Positions 46,871 to 55,013 of a stretch of 64,000 bases of DNA are shown piece after piece (within the stretch, counting starts at the first letter, position 1; each line of letters begins with the position of its first letter). The notes below the pieces were generated by a model. The model searched no databases, had not been told where the DNA came from, and saw only the letters and a list, made by a program, of their open reading frames with translations. The DNA is taken from assembly GCF_002104515.1 (NCBI RefSeq), contig NZ_NBOE01000003.1, positions 124,001 through 188,000 of the forward strand. The letters are read 5' to 3'. Position numbers and translations under genes: made by a program. Source of the DNA: Colwellia polaris (GTDB lineage Bacteria > Pseudomonadota > Gammaproteobacteria > Enterobacterales > Alteromonadaceae).

Positions 46871-46906
46871 AGTAGATATTTATTAAAATAATACCGTAGA
46901 AATGAA

Positions 46907-46933
46907 AATGCGCTAATAAAAAACTAGCGCATT
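46907..46933. terminator. Intrinsic terminator between converging genes
   Basis: AATGCGCTA (46907-46915) pairs with TAGCGCATT (46925-46933) over a nine-base loop. On the minus strand the stem is followed by a T-rich stretch, so it mainly ends the transcript of the 56-residue gene and the esterase; it may also stop DUF938 readthrough. Confidence 0.75.
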
Positions 46934-47054
46934 ATTAATACTTTATAGTTAACCCCAAAGTTTAAAATAAAATTAAGTATTTAAAGACAAATCAAAACTT
47001 AAAGTTAAATCAACTGTTGAAATCAAGCCTAAATAAATACCTAAGCTTACATGT

Positions 47055-47225
47055 CTAGTCTGGAGTCTTTACCGTAATTTCAATGGCTTTAGCATCGCCG
47101 GCCAACCATTTTTGTAAATACACACTCCCTACAGCTTCAGCTTTACCGGGCTCTGGCACTTCTTTGAAACGGATACTATTTTTGTTTTCTTTTTCAAAAA
47201 CAAGTTTCACATTAACTTCTGGCAT
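47055..47225 (-). CDS. Conserved small protein (56 residues)
   Basis: A 56-residue open frame with a good start: AGGA lies seven bases before ATG 47225. The product begins MPEVNVKLVFEKENKNSIRFKE, continues VGSVYLQKWLAG, and ends IEITVKTPD. I recall families of short bacterial proteins with this same arrangement (a first beta-strand rich in charged residues, then GSLYVQKxAL), so it is probably real and conserved, with a small beta-fold. Function unknown. It lies 53 bases downstream of the esterase on the same strand. Confidence 0.75.
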   Translation of the reverse strand: MPEVNVKLVFEKENKNSIRFKEVPEPGKAEAVGSVYLQKWLAGDAKAIEITVKTPD

Positions 47226-47277
47226 TATATTGTCCTGTACTTTGACTTTCGCTGTGTAGGTTAATTATTACTATTTC

Positions 47278-47955
47278 TTAAGCTAAGTCTAAGCGCGCAA
47301 CTAACCATGAAGCAATATCACGAATTTCCGTTGGATGAACACTATGCGCCATCGGGTATGTTTTCCAAGTTACTGGATAGTTTTTCTCATTTAATAATTT
47401 ATTCGCCATTTTACCTGCACTTAATGGCACTACATCGTCGTTTTCACCATGAAGTTGCAAAATACTGGTATTGCTATTAGCTTCGCTGAGTTGTTCTGGC
47501 AGGGCATCGGCATTGGGTAAGTAGCATGAAAGCGCCATAACGCCAGCAAGCTTTTCAGGATAACGTAAACCCGTAAACATACTAACCACACCACCTTGAC
47601 TAAAGCCGGCTAAAACAATACGACTTGCCGGAATACCCGCTGAAATTTGCTCAGCAATTAAAGCATGTACTTTAACTTCAGACTCAAGCACACCTTGCAT
47701 ATCAGCACGGTTATGCAAATCCATACTTTTAATGTCGTACCATGAACGCATTACATAACCTTGGTTAATGGTTACTGGTTGCTCTGGTGCATGTGGGAAA
47801 ATAAAACGTACCGCATGATTTTTAGGTAAACCTAGCTCTGGCACAATGGGTGAAAATCCAGCGCCTGAATCGCCTAAGCCGTGTAACCAAATAACACAGG
47901 CGGTAGCAGGTAAAGTTGGTTCGATGGTAATTCGTTCTAATGGGGCAGCAGACAT
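47278..47955 (-). CDS. Phospholipase/carboxylesterase family alpha/beta hydrolase
   Basis: A 225-residue serine hydrolase. The oxyanion segment CVIWLHGLGDSGAGF is near residues 18-33, the nucleophile elbow GFSQGG near 120 gives Ser, the acid is in GENDDVVP and the catalytic His is in MAHSVHP. This is the PF02230 carboxylesterase/acyl-protein thioesterase-like family (EstB type). It cleaves short-chain esters in vitro. ATG 47955 is chosen since similarity starts there; the frame is open 20 codons upstream. The 56-residue gene follows. Confidence 0.93.
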   Translation of the reverse strand: MSAAPLERITIEPTLPATACVIWLHGLGDSGAGFSPIVPELGLPKNHAVRFIFPHAPEQPVTINQGYVMRSWYDIKSMDLHNRADMQGVLESEVKVHALIAEQISAGIPASRIVLAGFSQGGVVSMFTGLRYPEKLAGVMALSCYLPNADALPEQLSEANSNTSILQLHGENDDVVPLSAGKMANKLLNEKNYPVTWKTYPMAHSVHPTEIRDIASWLVARLDLA

Positions 47956-48167
47956 GCTTCTCTCTTTATAATGGTTACAGTAAAAAATGCCGATATCATA
48001 ACGTGTATAACGCACAATTAAAATATCCGCTAAGGTGAGAAAATAACAATACTACCTTAAGCTATTTTCAGCTGTTGGTTTTATTCTGCGAATTTGATTG
48101 AAACTATGACTTAACACTCATAAAGTAGTTAGCCTAAGCTTGTTTACACTTCGGATAAATTCGAGCC

Positions 48168-48197
48168 AAAACAAAGCTAAAACAAAGCTAAAACAAA
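48168..48197. repeat. Short tandem AAAACAAAGCT repeat upstream of ydbH
   Basis: Two exact copies of AAAACAAAGCT (48168-48178, 48179-48189) and a partial third end about 30 bases before the ydbH start. The position in the leader means copy number could affect expression. Confidence 0.7.
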
Positions 48198-48226
48198 TTT
48201 ATTAAGGCAGAGACCAAATAAAAACA

Positions 48227-50896
48227 ATGACATTAGCCAAGAAAGTTTACCTAAGCGTCGCCCTATTATTTAGCTTATTTATTATCGCTTTTATGACGTT
48301 TTACGTTGCCCGTGTAGCGATAGTAAAAAGCATTTCACAAGAGCAACTAGCGCTATATCAGGCTAATATTTCGTGTCTTGATTTCACCATCGCCAATGAC
48401 TTAACACTGAACATAAAAATGCTATGTTTAAAAACTCCGCAAGCTGATTTCGAACTCAACACGGTTAAAGTAAAGTTAGACTTAATTGCTGAGCAAAAAA
48501 TTAAACATGTAGAGATTAGGTCTATGTCAATCGATGCTAACACAGCCCTACTCGATGCATTTAAAGAGCAACCAGAGGAAAACAACACGTTAAGTGCTGC
48601 ACAACGACTTAATATTACCCTTACAAAACTGTCAAAGCTTCAGATACCTTTTACCCTTAATGTTAATGAGTTTCATTATTCACCATTTAACACCAAAAGT
48701 AATAGCTATAGCGGTAAGTTTTCAGCTACCAACACCAACTTGCAATTAGCGTTAAAAGACCCGCAGCAAAAAACAGTTTTTAGCGCTAACATTTTCGAGC
48801 TTAAAAACAAGCAATTTAAAGCTGAAATCATTAGTGATTTAACCCCATTAAAAAACTTTATTTTATCGCATCAACTCCCTTTGCAAGCATCATTGTTAGA
48901 TACCTTGGCATTAACGACTCTTGAAGGTTTATTTCATAGCGATGTAGATTATGATGCAGGAAAATTATCGATTATAAGTCAGCTAAATAATGTAGCGATT
49001 TTATCGACTAAAGGCATTCAAACTAGCGGGCCGTTTGCGTTAAGCGGTGCGCTTAATATAAATAGCCAAATAACGCTGCCTTCCACTAGCTTATTATCTG
49101 CTAGTGACGAATTAACAAATAAATCTGCTAATGTTGATCTTGAATTTAAAAAGCAGAACCGTTTACAGCTTAAGTTTAGCCCTCAACATTTACTGGATTA
49201 TTTAAAGCAAGAGGCGTTTTCAAATGAACTTACCACGCTTTTAGCTGACAACCCCTTTGAACAAATAGCAGTAACCCCAGAAGGCAAGTTAACTTACAAC
49301 CTGAACAAGCATAAAATATCCTTGTCGACGTTAATCCTAGCGGCAAAAAACGACAAACAAAAACATCAACTTGTTTTAAACAATATTAAAGTAGATATAG
49401 CGCACTTTCTAAGACATAAAAACCTACAAAAACCACTTCACCAAAATGCAATGGATGAAACTAAAAACGCGGTTTACTTAGACTTTAAACTTAACAGTCC
49501 TTTAATTATTAATGCACTGAAAAACTATAGTCATTCTCCAGTCGAGTTATTATTACAAGGCTCTTTTGAACAAGACTCACTGAAAAGCAAAATACACTTT
49601 GATGAAAGCTCCACCATAACAGGTAATAATATCATTGGATTTAGCGCCGAAAAAACAACAGATAAAAATCGACTTGCGATTAAACAAGTTACCACAAAAG
49701 TACAAGGTGATATTAAAGTATCAACCCGAGTAAAAAGTAGTAATAACACTCAGAGTAATAACCAGGAAAATCACCAACCGCCTATTAGTTTGAATTTAAG
49801 TCTTAATACTCAAGCTAAAAAATTACGCTATGCCAATATTGCCGAAATAAAAACGCTATCATTAAGTAGCGGTATTACAGGGAGTTTTGACGATATTAAA
49901 TTACAGACTTCAATTATTGCTGACAGTCTACTCTTGGGTGAGTTGAAGGTATCTGGCGCGGTAGAAAAACCGAAAATTTCGCTCGCAGTAAATCAACTGC
50001 CCCTAACAGACTTACTCGCGCTTAATATTAAATTACCGACAGAAATTAATTTAGTGGCGGGTACATTAAGTTATAGTGTGAACGGTCAAGTTATTGATTT
50101 AAATAATTTTCAAGACTCCACTTTCGAGCTATCTTTGCATGTATCATCACTTAGTGGCGAAGTAGCCGACATTTGGATCCAAGAATTAAATTGGCAACAG
50201 AACTTCAAATTTTTAAACAATGAACTGAGCTCAATCGACGGCACGAATAAAACAAGACAAGATAACCTCACCATTGCACTGATAGAAACACCAACGCCAG
50301 TATCTCAGTTTTCAATTAACACTCAGTGGCACTATCAAAAAGAGTTTAAAATTTCAGCCACTAACCTTAAGGGTGATATTTTAGGCGGTAGTTTTGCCAT
50401 TCCTAAAATACAGTGGCCACTTCAGCATGATCATTCAGTTGACGTTCAGCTTACTCATATAGACTTAGCCCAAGTGTTGGCGTTAGATAAAAAGCAAGGT
50501 ATTGTAGTTACAGGGGATATCTCAGGGCAATTACCTATTATTTATGATGGTGAAAAATACACGATAGAAAAAGGTGAGTTGCATAATGTTAGTAATGGCT
50601 TAATTCAAGTCAAAGATAACCCAGCGGTAGCAAGGCTAAAGGCAAATAATACGCAATTACAGTTAGCGTTTGATGCCCTGCAAAACTTACATTATCATCA
50701 GCTGTCTTCTGATGTTTCAATGGCAGATGATGGCTATATGTTGTTGGAAACGGTTATTAAAGGTCGAAACCCTGACATCGACAACGATGTAAACCTGAAC
50801 TTAAATTTAAGTTATGACCTATTAGGCTTGCTGGAATCAATATCAATTACCAAACAATTTGAAGAACGTATTCTCAAAGGTTTACAAAAAAATTAA
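48227..50896 (+). CDS. ydbH: YdbH, AsmA-like intermembrane lipid transport protein
   Basis: An 889-residue protein anchored by an N-terminal helix (residues 6-30) with a long periplasmic body of repeated beta strands, ending in the DUF2950-like YdbH C-terminal region (LNLNLSYDLLGLLESISITKQFEERILKGL). In E. coli YdbH, TamB and YhdP are redundant and carry phospholipid to the outer membrane, with YnbE acting as the outer-membrane partner of YdbH. The order ydbH-ynbE-ydbL here is the same, with gaps of nine and nine bases. Function at this site is inferred from that family. Confidence 0.94.
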   Translation: MTLAKKVYLSVALLFSLFIIAFMTFYVARVAIVKSISQEQLALYQANISCLDFTIANDLTLNIKMLCLKTPQADFELNTVKVKLDLIAEQKIKHVEIRSMSIDANTALLDAFKEQPEENNTLSAAQRLNITLTKLSKLQIPFTLNVNEFHYSPFNTKSNSYSGKFSATNTNLQLALKDPQQKTVFSANIFELKNKQFKAEIISDLTPLKNFILSHQLPLQASLLDTLALTTLEGLFHSDVDYDAGKLSIISQLNNVAILSTKGIQTSGPFALSGALNINSQITLPSTSLLSASDELTNKSANVDLEFKKQNRLQLKFSPQHLLDYLKQEAFSNELTTLLADNPFEQIAVTPEGKLTYNLNKHKISLSTLILAAKNDKQKHQLVLNNIKVDIAHFLRHKNLQKPLHQNAMDETKNAVYLDFKLNSPLIINALKNYSHSPVELLLQGSFEQDSLKSKIHFDESSTITGNNIIGFSAEKTTDKNRLAIKQVTTKVQGDIKVSTRVKSSNNTQSNNQENHQPPISLNLSLNTQAKKLRYANIAEIKTLSLSSGITGSFDDIKLQTSIIADSLLLGELKVSGAVEKPKISLAVNQLPLTDLLALNIKLPTEINLVAGTLSYSVNGQVIDLNNFQDSTFELSLHVSSLSGEVADIWIQELNWQQNFKFLNNELSSIDGTNKTRQDNLTIALIETPTPVSQFSINTQWHYQKEFKISATNLKGDILGGSFAIPKIQWPLQHDHSVDVQLTHIDLAQVLALDKKQGIVVTGDISGQLPIIYDGEKYTIEKGELHNVSNGLIQVKDNPAVARLKANNTQLQLAFDALQNLHYHQLSSDVSMADDGYMLLETVIKGRNPDIDNDVNLNLNLSYDLLGLLESISITKQFEERILKGLQKN

Positions 50897-50905
50897 GGAG
50901 TTTCT

Positions 50906-51088
50906 ATGAAAAAAGCACTATCGGTAATAATCGCTGTGTTAATCATAAGCGGTTGTACACACAGGGTAGAAGTTAGCGCAAAAGAACCCATTACCATTAA
51001 CTTAAACCTAAAAATTGATCATGAAATTAAAGTAAAAGTAGACAAACAACTTGATGATATTTTTAGTGACGATAGCGACATATTTTAA
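50906..51088 (+). CDS. ynbE: YnbE family small lipoprotein
   Basis: A 60-residue lipoprotein: signal ALSVIIAVLIISGC with lipobox cysteine, then a short beta-prone, charged body (ITINLNLKIDHEIKVKVD). In E. coli YnbE is the outer-membrane lipoprotein that completes the YdbH bridge by stacking beta strands onto it. The gene sits between ydbH and ydbL in one transcript. Confidence 0.9.
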   Translation: MKKALSVIIAVLIISGCTHRVEVSAKEPITINLNLKIDHEIKVKVDKQLDDIFSDDSDIF

Positions 51089-51097
51089 GGAGTGATC

Positions 51098-51451
51098 ATG
51101 AACAAACTTATAAACAACTTAACAAGCATATCTAAAAGAATCACCGGTGTAATATTAGCCAGTTCAATAGCTTTTTCCGCATGGGCTATTTCGCTTGACG
51201 ATGCAAAGAAGCAAGGGTTAGTTGGCGAAATGCAAAATGGTTACCTAGGTGTTGTGGTCGATAGTGCTCAAGCAAAAAGTTTAGTGAATGAGGTAAACGA
51301 AAAACGTAAAAATATTTATCTTAACTTAGCTCGAAAAAACAAAATAACTCTTGAGCAAGTCACGGCTCTGGCAGGTAATAAAGCGGTTAGCAAAACCCAG
51401 TCGGGTCATTTTATTCAAAACTCAGCAGGTAAGTGGGTAAAAAAACAATAA
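51098..51451 (+). CDS. ydbL: YdbL family (DUF1318) periplasmic protein
   Basis: A 117-residue protein with a signal peptide ending near residue 30 (ILASSIAFSAWA) and the DUF1318 domain (SLDDAKKQGLVGEMQNGYLGVV). In E. coli YdbL modulates the YdbH-YnbE assembly. ATG 51098 is chosen because AAGGAG lies five bases upstream; GTG 51092 overlaps that site. A strong terminator follows ten bases after the stop. Confidence 0.92.
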   Translation: MNKLINNLTSISKRITGVILASSIAFSAWAISLDDAKKQGLVGEMQNGYLGVVVDSAQAKSLVNEVNEKRKNIYLNLARKNKITLEQVTALAGNKAVSKTQSGHFIQNSAGKWVKKQ

Positions 51452-51460
51452 TCAATTTAT

Positions 51461-51485
51461 AAAGGGGCAAATTAATGCCCCTTTT
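51461..51485. terminator. Strong intrinsic terminator after ydbL
   Basis: AAAGGGGCA (51461-51469) and TGCCCCTTT (51476-51484) form a nine-base GC-rich stem with a six-base loop followed by T. It lies ten bases after the ydbL stop and also faces the 3' end of the sigma factor gene on the other strand. Confidence 0.93.
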
Positions 51486-51554
51486 AACTAGCTACCTTGG
51501 TTGTGTTAACCGCTCAATAATGACTTAATGTATTTATTTAGCTTTTCTAATCTA

Positions 51555-52094
51555 CTATTGCTCAGAGCTCATATGAGTGGTCAAGTACTCAAGTACCCTT
51601 TTGTGACGCATTTTCACAGCGGATAATTTCATCTCACAAATATCAGCAATCTCTTGAAAATCTAACCCTGTGCGATAACGCAATAGCATAATATTACGAT
51701 CGTCAAAAGATAAGCTGTCTATCATGTTGGCAAGCACTAAATTAATATCGTTTTCTGCTGGTTGTTCAGCTTCCAAGCTATCAAGGTAGTCATCATCATA
51801 TTGCATAATATCCCAACGACGCTCTCTTATTTTATTAATGCATTCGTTGTGAGCAATTTTAAATAACCAAGATTGAAACGATACTAGCCACTTAAATCCG
51901 TTTAAGTTTGTTAAGGCTTTAATAATAGTTTCTTGTACAGCTTCTTCTGCATCAGGCTGATTGCCAAGCACCTTTACACAATAGCCTTTTAATTTAGGCA
52001 AGTATGGTGTGATCAGCTGCTGAAAATAGCGCGTGTCATAAGGTAAACTCTCTTGCACTAAGGCAACGAGCTGGCGTTCGTTGAATGAACTCAA
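51555..52094 (-). CDS. sigX: ECF sigma factor, SigX-like
   Basis: A 179-residue sigma-70-family ECF factor. Region 2 includes DAEEAVQETIIKALTNLNGF and FQSWLFKIAHNECINKIRERR; region 4 includes DDRNIMLLRYRTGLDFQEIADICEMKLSAVKMRHKRVL. No anti-sigma gene lies near. The N-terminal ESLPYDTRYFQQLI is, from memory, typical of the SigX group. The gene is last in an operon with a CmpX-like channel and a small membrane protein, and the OmpA-family gene is divergent from that operon; this parallels the Pseudomonas sigX locus. TTG 52094 is the only plausible start. Confidence 0.88.
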   Translation of the reverse strand: MSSFNERQLVALVQESLPYDTRYFQQLITPYLPKLKGYCVKVLGNQPDAEEAVQETIIKALTNLNGFKWLVSFQSWLFKIAHNECINKIRERRWDIMQYDDDYLDSLEAEQPAENDINLVLANMIDSLSFDDRNIMLLRYRTGLDFQEIADICEMKLSAVKMRHKRVLEYLTTHMSSEQ

Positions 52095-52106
52095 ATCAAC
52101 AGTAAC

Positions 52107-52931
52107 CTATTGCTTAGTCACTTTATTCGCTAATAAAAAGGTATTAGGCACGGTAATTATCACTTCATTTTCACCTATAACTTTACTAGCAACACTACCA
52201 ATAGAAACCAACGCACCTTTAATTTCTTCAACTTCAAGGTTGTCACCAGCTTTATACATATCTCTTAAGTAAACGCCTGCAACAATTTCTTGAGCCATCG
52301 ACTTTGTACCTATACCTAAAGAAATAGCGGCAGCTAAGCCTACACTGGCAATTATTACCGAAATAATGCTGTTTAGTAACCACACATCAATATCAAGTTG
52401 AGTGATAGAAAGTGAAACGGTAATAATAATGATGATACCGCGACAAACCTCAGCCACAGAACGCCCGTAATCAACCCCGGTATTTTTTGATGCTATTTTC
52501 ACCGCGTTATAAACAATTTGTGCGGTAAAAAATCCACAAAGCAATACCGCTAATGCAGCGAGCAACTTAGGTAAAAACAACACTAAGGTATCAATTAAGC
52601 CTGACAACATATCAAGGCCGACAATATCTAATGCTGCTAATAGAAATATCAAAAAGATAAAGAATGAAATTAGACTAGCGACTACTTGACTGCCCTGAAC
52701 TTTTAAGTCCATTTTTTTCAGCAAAGTCTCTAAACCTAACTTATCTAAAAAGGTATTAAAGCCGATTTTAATTAATGATTTATTTAATAATCGCTTAATT
52801 AAATTTGCAATAACCCAACCCGCAAGTAAAAAAACTAATGCGACAATTAAATCAGGCAGAAAAGTAACAACTTTATGCCAAACGGCGATGAGACCATTGA
52901 AAGTTTTTTCTGTAATGTTTTCATTTTCCAT
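52107..52931 (-). CDS. CmpX-like mechanosensitive channel family protein
   Basis: A 274-residue inner-membrane protein with about four helices and a conserved TM-helix motif (FLPDLIVALVFLLAGWVIANLIKRLLNK repeated as FLPKLLAALAVLLCGFFTAQIV), followed by an MscS-like beta segment (DNLEVEEIKGALVSIGSVASKV). Similar proteins (CmpX in Pseudomonas aeruginosa) affect membrane stress signalling. It overlaps the upstream small gene by 11 bases and is followed 12 bases later by the sigma factor gene, so the three are one transcript. Confidence 0.85.
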   Translation of the reverse strand: MENENITEKTFNGLIAVWHKVVTFLPDLIVALVFLLAGWVIANLIKRLLNKSLIKIGFNTFLDKLGLETLLKKMDLKVQGSQVVASLISFFIFLIFLLAALDIVGLDMLSGLIDTLVLFLPKLLAALAVLLCGFFTAQIVYNAVKIASKNTGVDYGRSVAEVCRGIIIIITVSLSITQLDIDVWLLNSIISVIIASVGLAAAISLGIGTKSMAQEIVAGVYLRDMYKAGDNLEVEEIKGALVSIGSVASKVIGENEVIITVPNTFLLANKVTKQ

Positions 52932-53166
52932 TATTTTTTACGCCTTTATTCGCCTGATTTTTTAAAGTTGGCTTTAATACATTAATAAACAACCCAGCAA
53001 AAACCACCCAAATAGAGGCCATACCGAGTGAAATTAAATCTTTACTGCCTTGTTTTACATTGGCTGTTACCTCAGCCCGTTTAAATAACTCTTCATCTGA
53101 CATAGCAAAAGCAATATCATCTTCACGCTGAAGAGCCTGTGTTAAGTTCTGTTCTATGTTGTTCAT
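52921..53166 (-). CDS. Small single-helix membrane protein (CfrX-like position)
   Basis: An 81-residue protein with a polar, acidic N-terminal half (LTQALQREDDIAFAMSDEELFKRAE) and one membrane helix near residues 47-66 (SLGMASIWVVFAGLFINVL), then a basic tail. Its place, first before cmpX-like and sigX-like genes, matches cfrX in Pseudomonas. Similarity in sequence is not shown; assignment is by context. It could be a regulator of the channel or of the sigma factor. Confidence 0.65.
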   Translation of the reverse strand: MNNIEQNLTQALQREDDIAFAMSDEELFKRAEVTANVKQGSKDLISLGMASIWVVFAGLFINVLKPTLKNQANKGVKNNGK

Positions 53167-53306
53167 TTTAATCCCCTAGCTAAAACTTACCTGCTATTAA
53201 TAACAACGATTTTTAAAGTAAAAAGTCACAATAATTTTATTTTTTTAGTGACAAAAAACCACCTTTTACAGCATTAAGCGTGATTCTACGCGACTTAGCT
53301 GTAGAC

Positions 53307-53327
53307 TTCTCAGTAATTAACTGAGAA
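53307..53327. promoter_or_regulatory. Inverted repeat TTCTCAGT-ACTGAGAA
   Basis: TTCTCAGT at 53307-53314 and ACTGAGAA at 53320-53327 form a perfect eight-base palindrome with a five-base spacer. It lies midway between the divergent genes and is not followed by T runs, so it is more likely an operator than a terminator. Confidence 0.45.
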
Positions 53328-53339
53328 ATAAATAATTAA

Positions 53340-53357
53340 TTTTGATCTTAATCAAAA
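53340..53357. promoter_or_regulatory. Perfect FNR/ANR-type binding site
   Basis: TTGATCTTAATCAA at 53342-53355 exactly fits the TTGAT-N4-ATCAA consensus of FNR-like oxygen sensors, and the symmetry extends by two more bases on each side. It lies 155 bases before the porin ATG and 174 bases before the small membrane protein ATG, so either divergent gene could be its target. Confidence 0.65.
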
Positions 53358-53509
53358 CTTCCAACGTACTGGCAGTCGAAGTATTAAATATTATTGTTAA
53401 TACTAGATTTTAAAATAAATTAAATTAATTTGTGACTTTCTTCTGACTCACTCGTTATACAAGACAGAAATTAATAAAAATTTATTTACACTTAAACAAG
53501 GAATTACCA

Positions 53510-54556
53510 ATGAAAGCATTTAAAGTCTCTCTACTTGCAGCACTTATCAGCTCACCACTAGCTGCAGAAAACATTGATAAAACATGGGAATTAGGTGTGT
53601 TTGGCGAATATATGAAGTCAGACACTAATAAAGAAACAAATTTAGACTGGGATCGTATCGAAGCCGGCAAAACTATTGGTCTTGATTTACAAAAAGTTAT
53701 TAACGATTACTGGGATGTGCGTGTAGAACTTGCTAAAACACGTTATGACGTAAACAATGGTGGCGATAAAGACTACGGTATTCGTGGTGGTGTTGACGCT
53801 ATTTACAAATTAGAAGACAGCAATATCTATATGTTTGCTGGTGTAAAACGCTTTAGTAACGTTAGAAGTTACAACGCAGTAAATGTTGGTGCTGGTTACA
53901 ACTTCCCAGTGAACGACCGTTTATCATTTTATACAGAAGCCGCTGTTTATAAAGATGTAGACTATGGTTTTATCGACCAAGGTTTAAAACTAGGTCTTAA
54001 ATATGCATTTGGTGATGTTAAACAAGCACCTGTAATGGCCAAGCCTAAAGCTGCTGAGCCTGTAGCTCAAGCTGTTGTTACTGTTTTAGATTCTGATAAC
54101 GATGGTGTTGCTGACAATGTTGACCGTTGTGCGAATACTCCATCAACAGTTAAAGTAGATTCTAAAGGCTGTACTTTATATTCAGAACATGCCGTTGAAA
54201 TTAAGCTTAACATTGCTTTTGCTAACAACAGCTCAGTAATTCAACCTGCGTTAGTTGACGATATTAGACGTTTAGCTGATTTCATGAATGAATATACTCG
54301 TACTTCAGTTGAAATTGAAGGACATAGCTCTGCTCCTGGTGACGACGCTTACAACTTAATGCTTTCACAAAAACGTGCAGACGCAGTTAAGAGTGTTTTA
54401 GTTAATAAGTTTAACATTGACGCTAGTCGTTTAACGTCTAAAGGCTACGGTGAGACTCAGTTATTATCTACAGAAAATACACGTACAGCGAATCAATTAA
54501 ACCGCCGTGTAGTAGCTAAAATCGAAACTAGTGCGAAAAAAGTAGTTACTAAATAA
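53510..54556 (+). CDS. OmpA/OprF family outer-membrane porin
   Basis: A 348-residue protein with signal peptide (residues 1-19), an eight-stranded barrel (about 25-170, e.g. KTWELGVFGEYMKSD and GVGAGYNFPVNDRLSF-like strands), a linker, one thrombospondin-3-type repeat (LDSDNDGVADNVDRCANTP, about 192-210) and a peptidoglycan-binding OmpA C-terminal domain (IEGHSSAPGDDAYNLMLSQKRADAV). This is the OprF arrangement, in which the TSP3 region and C-terminal domain bind the wall. AAGGA lies upstream. Divergent from the SigX-like operon, as though it were its target. Confidence 0.93.
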   Translation: MKAFKVSLLAALISSPLAAENIDKTWELGVFGEYMKSDTNKETNLDWDRIEAGKTIGLDLQKVINDYWDVRVELAKTRYDVNNGGDKDYGIRGGVDAIYKLEDSNIYMFAGVKRFSNVRSYNAVNVGAGYNFPVNDRLSFYTEAAVYKDVDYGFIDQGLKLGLKYAFGDVKQAPVMAKPKAAEPVAQAVVTVLDSDNDGVADNVDRCANTPSTVKVDSKGCTLYSEHAVEIKLNIAFANNSSVIQPALVDDIRRLADFMNEYTRTSVEIEGHSSAPGDDAYNLMLSQKRADAVKSVLVNKFNIDASRLTSKGYGETQLLSTENTRTANQLNRRVVAKIETSAKKVVTK

Positions 54557-54570
54557 GCATTATTAATTAA

Positions 54571-54598
54571 CAAGAGCGAACGTAATAATTCGCTCTTG
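54571..54598 (+). terminator. Terminator after the porin gene
   Basis: CAAGAGCGAA (54571-54580) pairs perfectly with TTCGCTCTTG (54589-54598) over eight bases, 14 bases after the stop. The T run after it is short, so it may act together with the second stem at 54626-54680. Confidence 0.85.
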
Positions 54599-54625
54599 AA
54601 TTAATTATTTATTTAAAACATATAT

Positions 54626-54680
54626 ATACCCAATTTAAATGCTGGTAGATTTCTAGCGAGTAAATAAGTTGGGTATTTTT
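54626..54680 (+). terminator. Second stem with T run after the porin gene
   Basis: ATACCCAATTTA (54626-54637) pairs with TAAGTTGGGTAT (54665-54676) with one wobble, a 27-base loop and a T run to 54680. It is either a second terminator of the porin transcript or a leader structure for the small gene that follows. Confidence 0.6.
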
Positions 54681-54697
54681 AAATTCAAAGGTTTATG

Positions 54698-54907
54698 ATG
54701 AAAAAAATAAGCAAAACAACGTTAGATTTTATTAATGAAAATATTAATATAAATGCCCAAGCATCGTCATACCCGCTTAGAAAACAACATGATATTACTG
54801 ACACTCCGACTAAAGACAGTGCTCCTCAGTTAAATTCACAGCCAACAACATCTTCTTCATCTCCTGCTTGTTTGGCAACACTTAAAATTGCTGAAAACTA
54901 TAGCTAG
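54698..54907 (+). CDS. Small hypothetical protein, polar and serine/threonine-rich
   Basis: A 69-residue frame with AAAGG seven bases upstream of ATG 54698 (an in-frame ATG also lies at 54695). It reads MKKISKTTLDFINENININA at the start, then a low-complexity stretch with TDTPTKDSAPQLNSQPTTSSSSP. One cysteine, no signal or membrane helix. No family recognised. The good ribosome site supports it; low complexity and position after a terminator argue for caution. Confidence 0.45.
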   Translation: MKKISKTTLDFINENININAQASSYPLRKQHDITDTPTKDSAPQLNSQPTTSSSSPACLATLKIAENYS

Positions 54908-55013
54908 CAAATTAAACCAATAAGTATTTCCTAAAAGCTTAACCTCAAGCCGCTCCCCTTTTCTTCCTAATAAAACTCTGTTTTGACCAAAATGCTATAT
55001 AGAAAGTATAAAT

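Larger units (their letters stand above)
53167..53509. promoter_or_regulatory. Divergent control region of the sigX operon and porin gene
   Basis: A 343-base gap that must hold promoters for the leftward sigma factor operon and rightward OmpA-family gene. It contains a perfect inverted repeat at 53307-53327 (TTCTCAGT/ACTGAGAA) and the FNR-type site at 53342-53355. Sequence TTGTGAC...TTATAC about 60 bases before the porin ATG may be a promoter. Confidence 0.55.
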
